Assembly: GCA_964221845.1 (NCBI GenBank)
Contig: CAXPZW010000037.1
Coordinates: forward strand, 17,605 to 81,604
Origin: CAXPZW01 sp964221845
GTDB taxonomy: Bacteria; Bacteroidota; Bacteroidia; Flavobacteriales_D; Sanyastnellaceae
Direction of reading: 5' to 3'
Length of the DNA: 64,000 nucleotides
Made by a program: the position numbers and the translations under genes. A model generated the notes under the pieces. That model did no database searches and was not told where the DNA came from. It saw nothing but the letters and a program-made list of their open reading frames with translations. Positions 1 through 8,156 of this stretch are shown here, piece by piece. Within the stretch, counting starts at the first letter, position 1. Every line of letters begins with the position of its first letter.

Positions 1-740
1 TACAACACGTTCAGAATCGACAGGCACACGTCCAAGCCAATGAAGTCGGCCAATTGCAGCGGGCCCATGGGGTGTGCCATGCCAAGCTTCATCACCGTGT
101 CGATTTCTTGCACGCCGGCCACGCCTTCGTGCAGGGTGATGATGGCTTCATTGATCATCGGCATCAGGATGCGGTTGGCCACAAAGCCAGGGTAGTCGTT
201 CACCTCCACAGGCACCTTGCCGAGCTTTTTGCTCATCTCCATCACCGTGTTGGTGGTGGCGTCTGAAGTCGCGTAGCCGCGTATGACCTCCACCAGTTTC
301 ATCACCGGAACGGGGTTCATGAAGTGCATGCCAATCACTTGATCCGGACGGCCGGTCACCGCCGCAATCTTGGTGATTGAGATCGAGGAGGTGTTGGTGG
401 ACAGAATGCAGCCTTCGGGGGCGTTGGCATCCATGTCGCGGAAGATCTTGAGTTTGAGGTCCACATTTTCGGTGGCGGCCTCTACCACGAGGTCAGCGGC
501 AGACACGCCGGTGGCTAAGTCGGTGTTGGTTTGGATGCGGCCAAGGGTGGCTGCTTTGTCGGCCTCGGTGATCCGTTCTTTTTTGATCATGCGGTCCAGG
601 TTCTTGCCAATGGTGGCGAGCGCCTTTTCGAGTGCTGCGTCCGAGATGTCTACCAAGGTGACGTCAAATCCGCTTTGAGCGAATACGTGCGCAATACCAT
701 TGCCCATGGTGCCTGCGCCGATGACGGTGATGTTTTTCAT
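1..740 (-). CDS. hbd: 3-hydroxybutyryl-CoA dehydrogenase (partial)
   Basis: NAD-dependent oxidation of 3-hydroxyacyl-CoA to 3-oxoacyl-CoA, a cytosolic step of fatty acid and butyrate metabolism. The reading frame runs from ATG at 740 off the left edge. About 246 residues are visible, and the usual family length is 280-295, so the C-terminal 40-50 residues lie outside. The N-terminus has the Rossmann dinucleotide loop GAGTMGNGIA (about residues 8-17). The NTSSI segment and the catalytic region GMHFMNPVPVMKLVEV are also present, and both are typical of HCDH proteins. The C-terminal helical domain begins with the VNDYPGFVANRILMP segment. The gene stands alone, divergent from the ion channel. Confidence 0.93.
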   Translation of the reverse strand, partial: MKNITVIGAGTMGNGIAHVFAQSGFDVTLVDISDAALEKALATIGKNLDRMIKKERITEADKAATLGRIQTNTDLATGVSAADLVVEAATENVDLKLKIFRDMDANAPEGCILSTNTSSISITKIAAVTGRPDQVIGMHFMNPVPVMKLVEVIRGYATSDATTNTVMEMSKKLGKVPVEVNDYPGFVANRILMPMINEAIITLHEGVAGVQEIDTVMKLGMAHPMGPLQLADFIGLDVCLSILNVL

Positions 741-863
741 GTGAAGGTTGGGTTTTCGCGGTGCGCAAGGTACCCAATGGATTTGACCTGTATTCACAAG
801 CCGGGCCGGATAATCTTCGTGGCGTGGTGACCTCGGGCGGGTGCAAAACGTCCAATTTGCAGT

Positions 864-1679
864 ATGGCCAATCCCTTGCCACCGAGACCCGCTTGGAAAG
901 ACCGTTTGCACGAAATCATTTTCGAGGCAGACACCCGTGCAGGCAAACGCTTTGACATCGTGCTGCTGTGGGTCATTTTGGCCTCGGTTGCGGTGGTCAT
1001 GTTGGAAAGTGTGCAGCTCATCGCAGATGCATACAGCACATGGTTGTTCGTCTTGGAATGGACCTTTACGATTTTCTTTACCATCGAGTACATCCTGCGA
1101 TTGATTTCGGTGCGCAAGCCCTGGAAGTATGCCATCAGCTTTTTTGGGATCGTGGACCTGCTGAGCATTTTGCCGAGTTATCTGGCGCTGTTTCAGTTGG
1201 GGCAAAGCTCGCTGCGCATCATCCGAATTATGCGCTTGCTGCGGGTGTTCCGGGTGCTGAAGTTGTTCGGATTTGTGCGACAGGCCAAGCAGTTGCGTTC
1301 CGCGCTCAGGGCCAGCTCACCTAAGATTGCGGTGTTCTTACTCGCGGTGTTGGTGGCCACCGTGCTCATGGGTACGGTCATGTACATCATCGAAGACCCC
1401 AAAGACGGATTCACGTCCATCCCAAGAAGCATCTATTGGGCCATCGTCACCCTGACCACTGTGGGCTATGGAGATATTGCCCCTCAGACTGCGCTTGGAC
1501 AAGCTTTGGCGGGATTGATCATGATCATCGGTTACGCCATCATTGCGGTCCCCACAGGCATCGTCAGTCTCGAAATGTCCAAAGCCGACAATTCAAATAC
1601 CCAGAGCTGCCCCTCGTGCAGCAAGGAGGGGCACGACGACGACGCCACCTACTGCAAATTCTGCGGGGAGGAGCTTTAG
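864..1679 (+). CDS. Voltage-gated-type potassium channel with C-terminal zinc ribbon
   Basis: Inner-membrane cation channel of the six-helix VIC superfamily, 271 residues. Helices S1-S3 lie within residues 25-100. S4 carries arginines every third residue (SLRIIRIMRLLRVFRVLK). S5, a pore helix and S6 follow. The selectivity filter TVGYGD at residues 199-204 indicates K+ selectivity. After S6 there is only a short cytoplasmic tail with a four-cysteine zinc ribbon (CPSC, 11 residues, CKFC; about residues 248-268) instead of the RCK or cyclic-nucleotide domain often found here. The start ATG 864 follows an imperfect -7 box (CCAATTTG). K+ selectivity is inferred from the filter; the function of the ribbon is unknown. 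Confidence 0.9.
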   Translation: MANPLPPRPAWKDRLHEIIFEADTRAGKRFDIVLLWVILASVAVVMLESVQLIADAYSTWLFVLEWTFTIFFTIEYILRLISVRKPWKYAISFFGIVDLLSILPSYLALFQLGQSSLRIIRIMRLLRVFRVLKLFGFVRQAKQLRSALRASSPKIAVFLLAVLVATVLMGTVMYIIEDPKDGFTSIPRSIYWAIVTLTTVGYGDIAPQTALGQALAGLIMIIGYAIIAVPTGIVSLEMSKADNSNTQSCPSCSKEGHDDDATYCKFCGEEL

Positions 1680-1707
1680 GGCAGGTATCCCGCATAAAGC
1701 GCGTTAA

Positions 1708-2127
1708 ATAGGTGTTTTTACCATTGAATTACTGCGGGACCAGCAGGCCGGGTTCTTTACCCCGGAGTTGACCGTGGTGAGCATCCACGGTTGTACCGCT
1801 TCTACCCAGCGTTCGCTCAACATCGACGACCGCTTCAACATTTACGTACCCAACACCTTCACCCCAGACGACGACGGGGTGAACGACACGTTCTCGCCCA
1901 TCCTCACGGGCATTGGCCTGATTGAGGAATACAACTTTGCCATCTTCGACCGCTGGGGCCACAAGGTGTATGAGACCGACGATCCGGCCGGAGTGTGGAT
2001 TGGAGACTTCAAGGGCAACGCTACGCATTACACCCAGGACGACGTGTACGTGTGGCAAGTCAAATTGCGCCTGCGCGGGGAAGACGAGTCGCGGTTCGAA
2101 ACCGGACACGTGACCCTGCTTCGTTAA
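1708..2127 (+). pseudogene. Remnant of a T9SS type B sorting-domain protein (CHU_C / gliding-motility C-terminal domain)
   Basis: An open frame of about 139 codons starts right after an in-frame stop at 1705 and contains no ATG before the domain; the first near-start is TTG 1768. The encoded sequence is a nearly complete type B C-terminal sorting domain: YVPNTFTPDDDGVNDTF, then NFAIFDRWGHKVYETDD and a terminal VTLLR strand. In intact genes this roughly 90-residue domain sits at the end of large secreted or adhesin-like proteins and directs them through the type IX system. Here there is no signal peptide and no cargo, and only 28 bp separate the open frame from the channel gene. I read it as the 3' end of a deleted gene. 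Confidence 0.7.
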
Positions 2128-4220
2128 CCCACGTAATCGAGTTTGGAGAGGTCGACCTTGGTTTTCATAAAGCCGAAGGCCACTGTGGCTGTTTTGCCTT
2201 CAATTTCCAGCACTGTGCCCCGTTGTTTGCCGGTGCGCAGCTTGACGGTGCACCCCACTTCGATTTTGGACAGGTCGGCTTTGCGCTTGGCGGTGCGTTC
2301 CTTTTTGGCCTTGGTCTTTTCCTTGAGCTTTTTGGTTTTGCGCTCTTCGTCGTATTTGGCCTTTTCCATGGCCAGATACTTGCGCACTTCTTCCAGCAGC
2401 TCTTTGTTCTTGGTGCGGGCGTTGTAGCTGGTGACAAACTGGTGCATCTTCTTGCCCTTGGCCAAGTACTTGTTGTTACGCTCGATGAGGGTTTGCTGGG
2501 TCTCCAGACGGTCCTCAAAGCGACCCTTACGCTTCTCGTAATCGGCCTCTGCCTCTTTGGCTTTGCGCTCGGCTTGGCGGGCGGCTTTGTTGAGCTTTTC
2601 CACCTTGGACTTCTCGGCTTGGAGCTCGGCAATGAGCTTGTCCATCTTCACCTTGCGTCCGTCCAGTTTGCCTTTGGCTTCTTCAAGGATTTCGGGGGCG
2701 ATGCCGTTGATTTCGGCCACTTCAAAAGTGAAGGAGCTTCCCGGTTGGCCCACGCTCAGTTTGTACAGCGGTTCCAAGGACTCGGTGTCAAACAGCATGC
2801 AGCCGTTGAACGCGTTCTTGAGGTTGGCCGCCTTCATTTTGATGTTGGCGTAGTGGGTAGTGATGACCGCAAATGCGCCTTTTTGGTAGAGGCGTTCGAA
2901 GAACACTTCGGCCAGTGCGCCGCCCAGCTCTGGGTCTGAGCCGGTACCAAACTCGTCCAGCAGGAGCAGGGTCTTGGGATTGGCGACGTCCAAAAAGTGC
3001 TTCATCCGCTTGAGGCGGTAGGAGTAAGTGCTCAGCTGGTTTTCGATGCTTTGGTTGTCGCCGATGTCAGACAGCACCGCGTGGAAGAAGCACATGGTCG
3101 AGCTTGGTTCTGCCGGGATCAGCAGGCCGCTTTGAAGCATGACCTGCAACAGGCCAATGGTCTTCAGGGTGATGCTTTTACCGCCGGCGTTGGGTCCGGA
3201 GATCACCAACATGCGGCTGCCCTTTTCCAGTTTGACCGATTGGGGTTTGGTGGGCAAGCCTGCCTTGCGGTTGGTGAGCAGCAGCAACGGGTGGTAGGCG
3301 TTTTTGAGATCGACCACAGGTTCTTTGCTGATGCCCGGCAGGCTGGCCTCCATGTCGATGGCCAGCTTGGTTTTGGCCTGCAGCACGTCCAGTTCAATCA
3401 GCAGGGTGAGGTACCCTTTGATCAGCGGGGCATGGCTGCGCAGTTCGGCAGTGAGGGCGCGTAGGATGCGGTTGATTTCAGAGCGCTCATCGTCGCGCAG
3501 CATTTCCAGTTCATGGTTGAACGGGACGTTTTCCTGCGGTTCAATGTAGGTGAGTGTGCCTTGCTTGGAGGCGCCCAACGCCATGCCCGGCACTTGGCGT
3601 TTGTGGGTGCTTTTGATGGCCAATAGACGGCGGTCGTGCAGGAAGGCTTCCTGGGTGTCGCCCAGCCATCCTTGATCGCGGTAATGTTTGAGGACTTTGT
3701 TGAAGTTCCGCGTAATCACCCGGCGCACCCGCGTCATGCTGGAGCGGATGGCGGCCAGCTCTGGGGAAGCATCATCACGCACTTTGCCATGGCGGTCAAA
3801 GACCTTGTCGATGGCTTGGGTGATGTCGGTGGTGTGGTACACGTGTTCCAGCAACCCTTCTAGCCCGGGGAATTGCCCTTTGCAGCCTTTGAAGAACGTG
3901 AGCACGTCATTGACCGTGTTGGACGCGTCGTAGATGCGCACGAACCCCTCTTGGCTCAGCATGCTGTCGGGCACGTCTAGCAGTTCCAAGTCTTGGTGGA
4001 ACTCTTCAAACTGCACACGCGGAAAGCTATACCCTTCGGTGCGAACGGTGTGAAACTCGTGCACTCGTTCAAGCTCGTCGCTCAAGTCCTTGAAGGCTCG
4101 GATGGGACCCAAATCCACCATGCGGTCGCGCGCAGTCTGGCTGCCGCACAGGTCGTGCAGCATGAGCCGGATGAGGTCAAATTCCAGGTCGGTGGCCGAT
4201 TGGGTGTCGAAGTGCTTCAA
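2124..4220 (-). CDS. mutS2: MutS2-family ATPase lacking the Smr domain
   Basis: Cytosolic DNA- or ribosome-associated ABC-type ATPase of the MutS2 family. Homologues act in recombination control or, in Bacillus, in rescue of collided ribosomes. It has 698 residues. The clamp/lever helices precede Walker A GPNAGGKS (residues 342-349), followed by Walker B LLLLDEFGTGSDP and the THY switch. A long Lys/Glu-rich coiled coil follows, then a small beta domain (VGCTVKLRTGKQRGTVLEIE). The protein ends there, with no LDLRG-type Smr nuclease, so it is shorter than the Bacillus protein (about 785). The start is TTG at 4220. A -7-like box TTCCTTTG at 4249-4242 leaves room for no earlier start. Confidence 0.9.
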   Translation of the reverse strand: MKHFDTQSATDLEFDLIRLMLHDLCGSQTARDRMVDLGPIRAFKDLSDELERVHEFHTVRTEGYSFPRVQFEEFHQDLELLDVPDSMLSQEGFVRIYDASNTVNDVLTFFKGCKGQFPGLEGLLEHVYHTTDITQAIDKVFDRHGKVRDDASPELAAIRSSMTRVRRVITRNFNKVLKHYRDQGWLGDTQEAFLHDRRLLAIKSTHKRQVPGMALGASKQGTLTYIEPQENVPFNHELEMLRDDERSEINRILRALTAELRSHAPLIKGYLTLLIELDVLQAKTKLAIDMEASLPGISKEPVVDLKNAYHPLLLLTNRKAGLPTKPQSVKLEKGSRMLVISGPNAGGKSITLKTIGLLQVMLQSGLLIPAEPSSTMCFFHAVLSDIGDNQSIENQLSTYSYRLKRMKHFLDVANPKTLLLLDEFGTGSDPELGGALAEVFFERLYQKGAFAVITTHYANIKMKAANLKNAFNGCMLFDTESLEPLYKLSVGQPGSSFTFEVAEINGIAPEILEEAKGKLDGRKVKMDKLIAELQAEKSKVEKLNKAARQAERKAKEAEADYEKRKGRFEDRLETQQTLIERNNKYLAKGKKMHQFVTSYNARTKNKELLEEVRKYLAMEKAKYDEERKTKKLKEKTKAKKERTAKRKADLSKIEVGCTVKLRTGKQRGTVLEIEGKTATVAFGFMKTKVDLSKLDYVG

Positions 4221-4241
4221 AGTCGGTGCAGTCGCGTATTA

Positions 4242-4249
4242 CAAAGGAA
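4242..4249 (-). promoter_or_regulatory. Candidate -7 box before mutS2
   Basis: The minus-strand sequence TTCCTTTG matches TAnnTTTG at 5 of 6 defined positions. It lies 21 bases before the TTG start of mutS2. No clear -33 element was seen. Confidence 0.4.
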
Positions 4250-4293
4250 AACAGAACGGGCGTGCTTCCATGACCGTTTCGTCCACGGATTGT

Positions 4294-5205
4294 TCACAGG
4301 TCCAGTTGCTGGGCGAGCCAGGGGTAGATGGCTTCGGGCGCGCTCATGTCAAACCAGTGGTTCTCGGGGTCGCGTCGCAGCCAGGTGAGTTGCTTCTTGG
4401 CAAAGCGGCGGGTATTCATCTTCAAGGTCTCCACGGCTTCTTCCAGCGAACAGGTGCCTTGGAAGTAGGGGAAGAACTCCCGGTAGCCCACGGTTTTGAG
4501 GGCATTCAGGTGCCAGTGCGGTTTGAGCCGCTCCACTTCTTCCAACAGTCCGGCCTCCAGCATGAGATCCACGCGGTGGTTGATGCGCTCGTAGATCCAA
4601 TCACGGTCTGCGTCGAGGGCGATCTTAATCATGCGAAACGGGCGAGGTGCAGCAGCTTTGTTCCGGTAAGAGGAATAAGGCTCTCCGGTGGCCAAACACA
4701 CTTCCAATGCGCGCACGAGGCGTTGTGGATTGTTCAAGTCCATGCGGGCGTGATGCTCTGGGTCGAGCTCCTGCAAACGGGCTTGAAGTACAGCCAGGCC
4801 TTCGGATTCCAAGGTGTGCATGAGCTCGGCGCGGATGTCGAGGTCTGCAGGCATGTCGTCCAGTCCTTGGGTGACTGCCTGCACGTACAACCCAGAGCCA
4901 CCAGCCAGGATGACTGCGGGGTGATCCGGAAAGATAGCTTCGAGTTTGGCGAGCACGTCACGCTCGTATTGCCCAGCTGAGTATTCCTCGGTGACCGAAA
5001 TGCAATCCACAAAGTGATGCGGAGCCTGGGACAATTCTTCTGGGGTGGGCTTGGCGGTGCCGATGGCCATTTCCTTGAAAAATTGGCGGGAATCAGCACT
5101 CAAGATGTGGGTGCCCAAACGCTGGGCCCAATCGATGGCCAAGGCGGTTTTGCCAATGGCCGTGGGTCCTTGAAGAACAATGAGCGTGCGGGTGTCCGCC
5201 GCCAT
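4294..5205 (-). CDS. miaA: tRNA dimethylallyltransferase
   Basis: Transfers a dimethylallyl group to adenosine 37 of tRNAs that read codons starting with U (the i6A modification). It has 303 residues. The P-loop GPTAIGKT is at residues 13-20, followed by the catalytic segment SADSRQFFKEMAIGTAKPT. GGSGLYVQAV and a tRNA-binding C-terminus (TRRFAKKQLTWLRRD) complete the family signature. The chosen start is ATG 5205, which overlaps the stop of the upstream gene (TGATG), so the two genes are translationally coupled. The frame stays open upstream, but that extension belongs to the neighbouring gene region and lacks MiaA similarity. Confidence 0.95.
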   Translation of the reverse strand: MAADTRTLIVLQGPTAIGKTALAIDWAQRLGTHILSADSRQFFKEMAIGTAKPTPEELSQAPHHFVDCISVTEEYSAGQYERDVLAKLEAIFPDHPAVILAGGSGLYVQAVTQGLDDMPADLDIRAELMHTLESEGLAVLQARLQELDPEHHARMDLNNPQRLVRALEVCLATGEPYSSYRNKAAAPRPFRMIKIALDADRDWIYERINHRVDLMLEAGLLEEVERLKPHWHLNALKTVGYREFFPYFQGTCSLEEAVETLKMNTRRFAKKQLTWLRRDPENHWFDMSAPEAIYPWLAQQLDL

Positions 5206-5810
5206 CAGATGAATTCGTCGAGGTCGTCCAGCGATTCGAAATTCTCGCCGCCCCCTTCGTCCTCCAAATCGTCGAGGTACTGGTCGATTTCGGGGTCGCC
5301 GGTGCGGGTGTTGCTGGCGGTGGCGGGTTTGGCGGGTTCTCCCAAATCGCCCAAGTCGCCGAGATCGGGCAACCCCCCCAACAGGTCCACTTCTTTGCTG
5401 GTGTAGTCTGGACTTTCGCCAAATGCGAGGGCCACACGAGGGTAAAGTATGCCTGGCTTGGCCTTGGACACTGTTTGCAACTCGATGTAGAAGCACCACA
5501 TGCGGAAGAAGTCGTACACGTAGATGAGCTTCTCGTCCGGACGTGAAATCAAATCGCGCAGCGCAGTGGTGGACATGGAAACACTGGTACCGCTTTTTTC
5601 GGGCATGCCCATGTCCATGAGTGGAATTTCTTGGCCTTTGTCCCAATCCTCGTTGCTGAGGTAGAAGGACGCCATTTCGCCTTCCTCCCATTCAAAGGCG
5701 CGCAGAATCGCCTCGTGCAATGCAAGGAAAGTGGCATCTGTGGCCATTTCAATGTCGCGGAACACGTCCGCTTCGGTGTCAACAATGACGCGAAACTTGA
5801 ATACGTTCAT
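5205..5810 (-). CDS. PRiA4_ORF3-like domain protein, function unknown
   Basis: 201-residue protein with an N-terminal domain resembling the plasmid pRiA4b ORF-3-like family. Typical landmarks are FKFRVIVDTEADVFRDIEM at the start, FYLSNEDWDKG in the middle and the KLIYVYDFFRMWCFYIEL core. The last 50 residues are low-complexity and acidic (LGDLGDLGEPAKP and DLEDEGGGENFESLDDLDEF). It is the first gene of a two-gene unit with miaA, sharing a TGATG overlap. No catalytic residues are assigned to this family. The association with miaA suggests co-expression only and gives no defined role. Confidence 0.8.
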   Translation of the reverse strand: MNVFKFRVIVDTEADVFRDIEMATDATFLALHEAILRAFEWEEGEMASFYLSNEDWDKGQEIPLMDMGMPEKSGTSVSMSTTALRDLISRPDEKLIYVYDFFRMWCFYIELQTVSKAKPGILYPRVALAFGESPDYTSKEVDLLGGLPDLGDLGDLGEPAKPATASNTRTGDPEIDQYLDDLEDEGGGENFESLDDLDEFI

Positions 5811-5857
5811 GGGCTCGTGGGGCAGCCGTCAAAAGTACAAAGGCCTGTGCCAATGAC

Positions 5858-6484
5858 CTAACGCCCAAAGGAAACGTAGTCTTCTTCGTCAGAAGATTTG
5901 GCGGTCTTGAAAAAGCCCACTAGGTTGATGTCCAGTTGGAAGAATGGGGCTGGGGCGCCCAGCGTCGAGTAGGGGATATACCCACCTCCTGCGGCCACCT
6001 CCGCCAAAATGCCCGAGGGCCCGCAGCCTTTGCGGTACCCGATTTGAGCACCTGTGCGCAGCATGCGGCCGGCGTTGGATTCTACTGCCGGGTATTCAAG
6101 GGTACCCGAGGCGTCATTCACACGTCCGGTGCTGTGGTTGGCGTAAAACAAACGGTAGTTCACCCAGCCAGAGACGAACAGTCCGCGCTGCTCGGTACCG
6201 TAGTAGCCAAAGTAGCGGCGCACTTCCGGGCGAAAGCCTATGCCTGACTCCTCATACTTGTCTACGGCGGTGGACACGATGCCCGTCTCGCTGTGGTCGA
6301 AGCGGCCGAACTCAAAGGAGCACCCCACCGCGTTGCGTGAAGAATCGGGAGAGAAGGCATAGCCGAACCCGAACACCGGTTTTTGGGTGATGAGGTAGTT
6401 GGTGTTGAGGTGCAGGGAATGCGATTGCCCAAAGGCAAACACACTGCACACACACAGCATAACGGTCAGAATCAGAGGACGCAC
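5858..6484 (-). CDS. Putative exported outer-membrane beta-barrel protein
   Basis: 208-residue protein beginning at GTG 6484 with a signal peptide (hydrophobic LILTVMLCVCSVFAFG, then QS). The mature part is rich in alternating aromatic and glycine strands such as VFGFGYAFSPDS, GLFVSGWVNYRLFY and MLRTGAQIGYRKG. This is the pattern of small Bacteroidota outer-membrane barrels. I do not recognise a specific family. It is a single gene placed after the miaA unit with about 50 bp between them. A TCTATTTG box on the minus strand just upstream is a possible promoter and agrees with the GTG start. Confidence 0.65.
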   Translation of the reverse strand: MRPLILTVMLCVCSVFAFGQSHSLHLNTNYLITQKPVFGFGYAFSPDSSRNAVGCSFEFGRFDHSETGIVSTAVDKYEESGIGFRPEVRRYFGYYGTEQRGLFVSGWVNYRLFYANHSTGRVNDASGTLEYPAVESNAGRMLRTGAQIGYRKGCGPSGILAEVAAGGGYIPYSTLGAPAPFFQLDINLVGFFKTAKSSDEEDYVSFGR

Positions 6485-6515
6485 GGCAATCTAGGTAAGC
6501 CCTCAAATAGAGTAC

Positions 6516-6848
6516 TTATTTTCCAGAAATACTCGGATGAATAGCTGTTATCGACCCATGAGATGCTTGAAACTGTAGGCGAGCATCTGAAATTACCAGC
6601 ATTTGAGGAGACTCATGCCGCACCTCAAAACGCTCGGCAATGGCGTTGGACACGGGCCGGTAGGTGATCAAATCCAGGAGGTAGGCCTCGGCCTGCTGGG
6701 CAGGGTCCCATTGGGCTTCGAAACTCCGCTTGGCCATGGCGCTGACCGAGCAGCGGGTAGAGTGTTTGAACAGCACCACAGGGTGGTCGTGGCTGGCCGC
6801 AACGGCGGCATCCAAGTCTTCAAGGCTTTGCAGTGGCTTCCACATCAT
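6516..6848 (-). CDS. ytxJ: YtxJ/BrxC-like monothiol bacilliredoxin
   Basis: Cytosolic thioredoxin-fold protein of the bacillithiol-linked YtxJ family, about 110 residues. It opens with WKPLQSLEDLDAAV, then VVLFKHSTRCSVS with the single active cysteine (about residue 33) in a C-x-x-S motif. The cis-proline region ESPQMLVI follows, and the C-terminal strand ITAIHPSI is present. The family is thought to remove bacillithiol from protein thiols; that role is known from Bacillus and inferred here. The frame extends upstream to 6938, but family members begin near MWKPL, so ATG 6848 (or 6845) is preferred. The gene is divergent from the TPR membrane protein. Confidence 0.85.
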   Translation of the reverse strand: MMWKPLQSLEDLDAAVAASHDHPVVLFKHSTRCSVSAMAKRSFEAQWDPAQQAEAYLLDLITYRPVSNAIAERFEVRHESPQMLVISDARLQFQASHGSITAIHPSISGK

Positions 6849-6893
6849 ACCCGAAAGGTACGCAGCCATGGAAAAGGAGCAGTCCGTGCGCCC

Positions 6894-6901
6894 TATATTT
6901 G
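6894..6901 (+). promoter_or_regulatory. -7 promoter box TATATTTG
   Basis: Exact match to the Bacteroidota TAnnTTTG element, 17 bases before ATG 6919. It places transcription initiation after the upstream in-frame codons and so supports the 6919 start. No TTTG is seen at the expected -33 distance. Confidence 0.55.
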
Positions 6902-6918
6902 CCCTCCAATCTGACCGC

Positions 6919-7473
6919 ATGGATACCCGGATCATCAAAATTGCCCTTTCTGCTGCCGCTTTTGGCTACACCGTTTACCTGTTTGCCACCGGCTCTTGGG
7001 GCTACGGCATTTGGATGTTGCTGTTGACCGCCATTATGGTGGTGTTTACGCTGCGCTCGGTGCGTTTGCTGTGGGCGCTGATCCAGCTGCGTCGCCAGAA
7101 ACTGGAAAAGGCCGTGAAGATTGTAGACGGCATCAACCCCGAAAAGCTCTGGAAGAAGTCCCAAGGCTACTACCATTTCATCAACGGGACCTTGATGATG
7201 CAGCAAGGCAAAGTGATGCCCGCAGAGAAGCAGTTCCGCCGAGCCCTGAATCTGGGCCTGCGCGCCGACCACGACAAGGCCGCTGCCAAGCTTTCACTCT
7301 CGATGGTGGCCATGGCCAAAAACCGCCAGAGTGAGGCCAAGAACCTGATCAAAGAAGCCAAGAAATTGGACAAGCGCGGGGTGCTCAGCAAGGACATCCG
7401 CGAGATCGAGCAAATGATGAAAAAGCCGCCGAAAGTTATGCGTCAAAAGCACCAGCGTCACCCGCGACGTTAG
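6919..7473 (+). CDS. Membrane-anchored TPR-like protein
   Basis: 184 residues. Two adjacent transmembrane helices lie near the N-terminus (IALSAAAFGYTVYLFATG and GIWMLLLTAIMVVFTL). A basic cytoplasmic part follows with a tetratricopeptide-like repeat (QGYYHFINGTLMMQQGKV then AEKQFRRALNLGLR) and a further helical pair rich in Lys and Ala. A scaffold or assembly role is likely for the TPR part, but nothing points to a partner. The start ATG 6919 was chosen because a perfect -7 box lies at 6894-6901. The 3' end overlaps the convergent gene by 38 bp. Confidence 0.75.
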   Translation: MDTRIIKIALSAAAFGYTVYLFATGSWGYGIWMLLLTAIMVVFTLRSVRLLWALIQLRRQKLEKAVKIVDGINPEKLWKKSQGYYHFINGTLMMQQGKVMPAEKQFRRALNLGLRADHDKAAAKLSLSMVAMAKNRQSEAKNLIKEAKKLDKRGVLSKDIREIEQMMKKPPKVMRQKHQRHPRR

Positions 7474-7756
7474 ATTTACGCCGCTTAACGTCTTGAAGCC
7501 TGCCCATGAGTTGCAGGCTTTTTTTGTGCAATTCCTTGCTGATTTGCTTGTAGTGGGCCCGCGCGCCCTCTGAGGCGCGCTCAAAGTTGTGGGCGTCCAC
7601 TTTGACTGTCAGGTAGGCGCGTTCCTGGGTGGCTTCACGGATGATCTCGTTCAAGGCCATGGACTCCTGCGGGTGGTTCACCAGGTGGTGAAAACACTGT
7701 TCGGTAGCGTCGTTTAAAAGCGTTTCGATGGCGTTGAGAAGATCTTGGCGTTCCAT
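7436..7756 (-). CDS. Small helical protein, function unknown
   Basis: 106 residues with no signal peptide or membrane segment. The sequence is strongly helical (RQDLLNAIETLLNDATEQC, ARAHYKQISKELHKKSLQL) with a basic tail before DVKRRKS. I do not recognise the family. Its 3' end overlaps the convergent TPR gene by 38 bp. The ATG at 7756 lies about 100 bp from the start of the divergent DUF2752 gene. The regular amino-acid composition and the lack of a better competing frame support it as a real gene. Confidence 0.65.
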   Translation of the reverse strand: MERQDLLNAIETLLNDATEQCFHHLVNHPQESMALNEIIREATQERAYLTVKVDAHNFERASEGARAHYKQISKELHKKSLQLMGRLQDVKRRKSNVAGDAGAFDA

Positions 7757-7860
7757 AGGCGGGAGGGTGAAAAGTGGCGAGAGCCAGCTATCAAAGTACG
7801 ATTCTTTTCAGACTTAACGTGGCTGAGGTCCCTTGTCGCACAATGTTCTACCTTGGCCGC

Positions 7861-8154
7861 ATGTCCCAATTGGCCACTTGGCTCGAGTCCCATATGCTCC
7901 CTTGTAGTTTCAAGCAAGCCACCGGGTTGGATTGTCCTTCCTGCGGCATGCAGCGCAGTTTGGTGCACCTGCTGCGCGGCGAGGTGGTGGACAGCGTGGC
8001 GCTGTTCCCAGCGTTGATTCCCATGCTGGTGATGGTTTCCATGCTGGGGGTACACTTGGCCTTCAAACCACGTTGGGGCGCAGCCTTTCTCAAATGGAAT
8101 TTTATGGTGGTTGCCGCCTTGGAGGTGGGCCACTTTGTCTTTAAACTTTGCTGA
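7861..8154 (+). CDS. DUF2752 family membrane protein
   Basis: 97 residues. It carries the family signature PCSFKQATGLDCPSCGMQRS, in which the CPxCG-x-x-R cysteines are conserved, followed by two transmembrane helices (FPALIPMLVMVSMLGVHLAF and FMVVAALEVGHFVF). The function of the family is unknown. Earlier ATG/TTG codons exist (7843, 7774), but family members begin just before the WLESH-like segment, so ATG 7861 is preferred. The next gene starts 2 bp after the stop, and this pair (DUF2752 plus a small CCC/DUF4190-like membrane protein) is one I know from Flavobacteriia. Confidence 0.8.
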   Translation: MSQLATWLESHMLPCSFKQATGLDCPSCGMQRSLVHLLRGEVVDSVALFPALIPMLVMVSMLGVHLAFKPRWGAAFLKWNFMVVAALEVGHFVFKLC

Positions 8155-8156
8155 CC

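Noticed and set aside
1995..2939. Long plus-strand frame of 314 codons over mutS2
   Set aside because: Antisense shadow of a well-supported gene. Its composition reflects the complementary coding strand.
5206..5691. Extended miaA reading frame
   Set aside because: The extra part lies inside the upstream gene in another frame and is low-complexity. ATG 5205 fits the MiaA N-terminus and the TGATG overlap.
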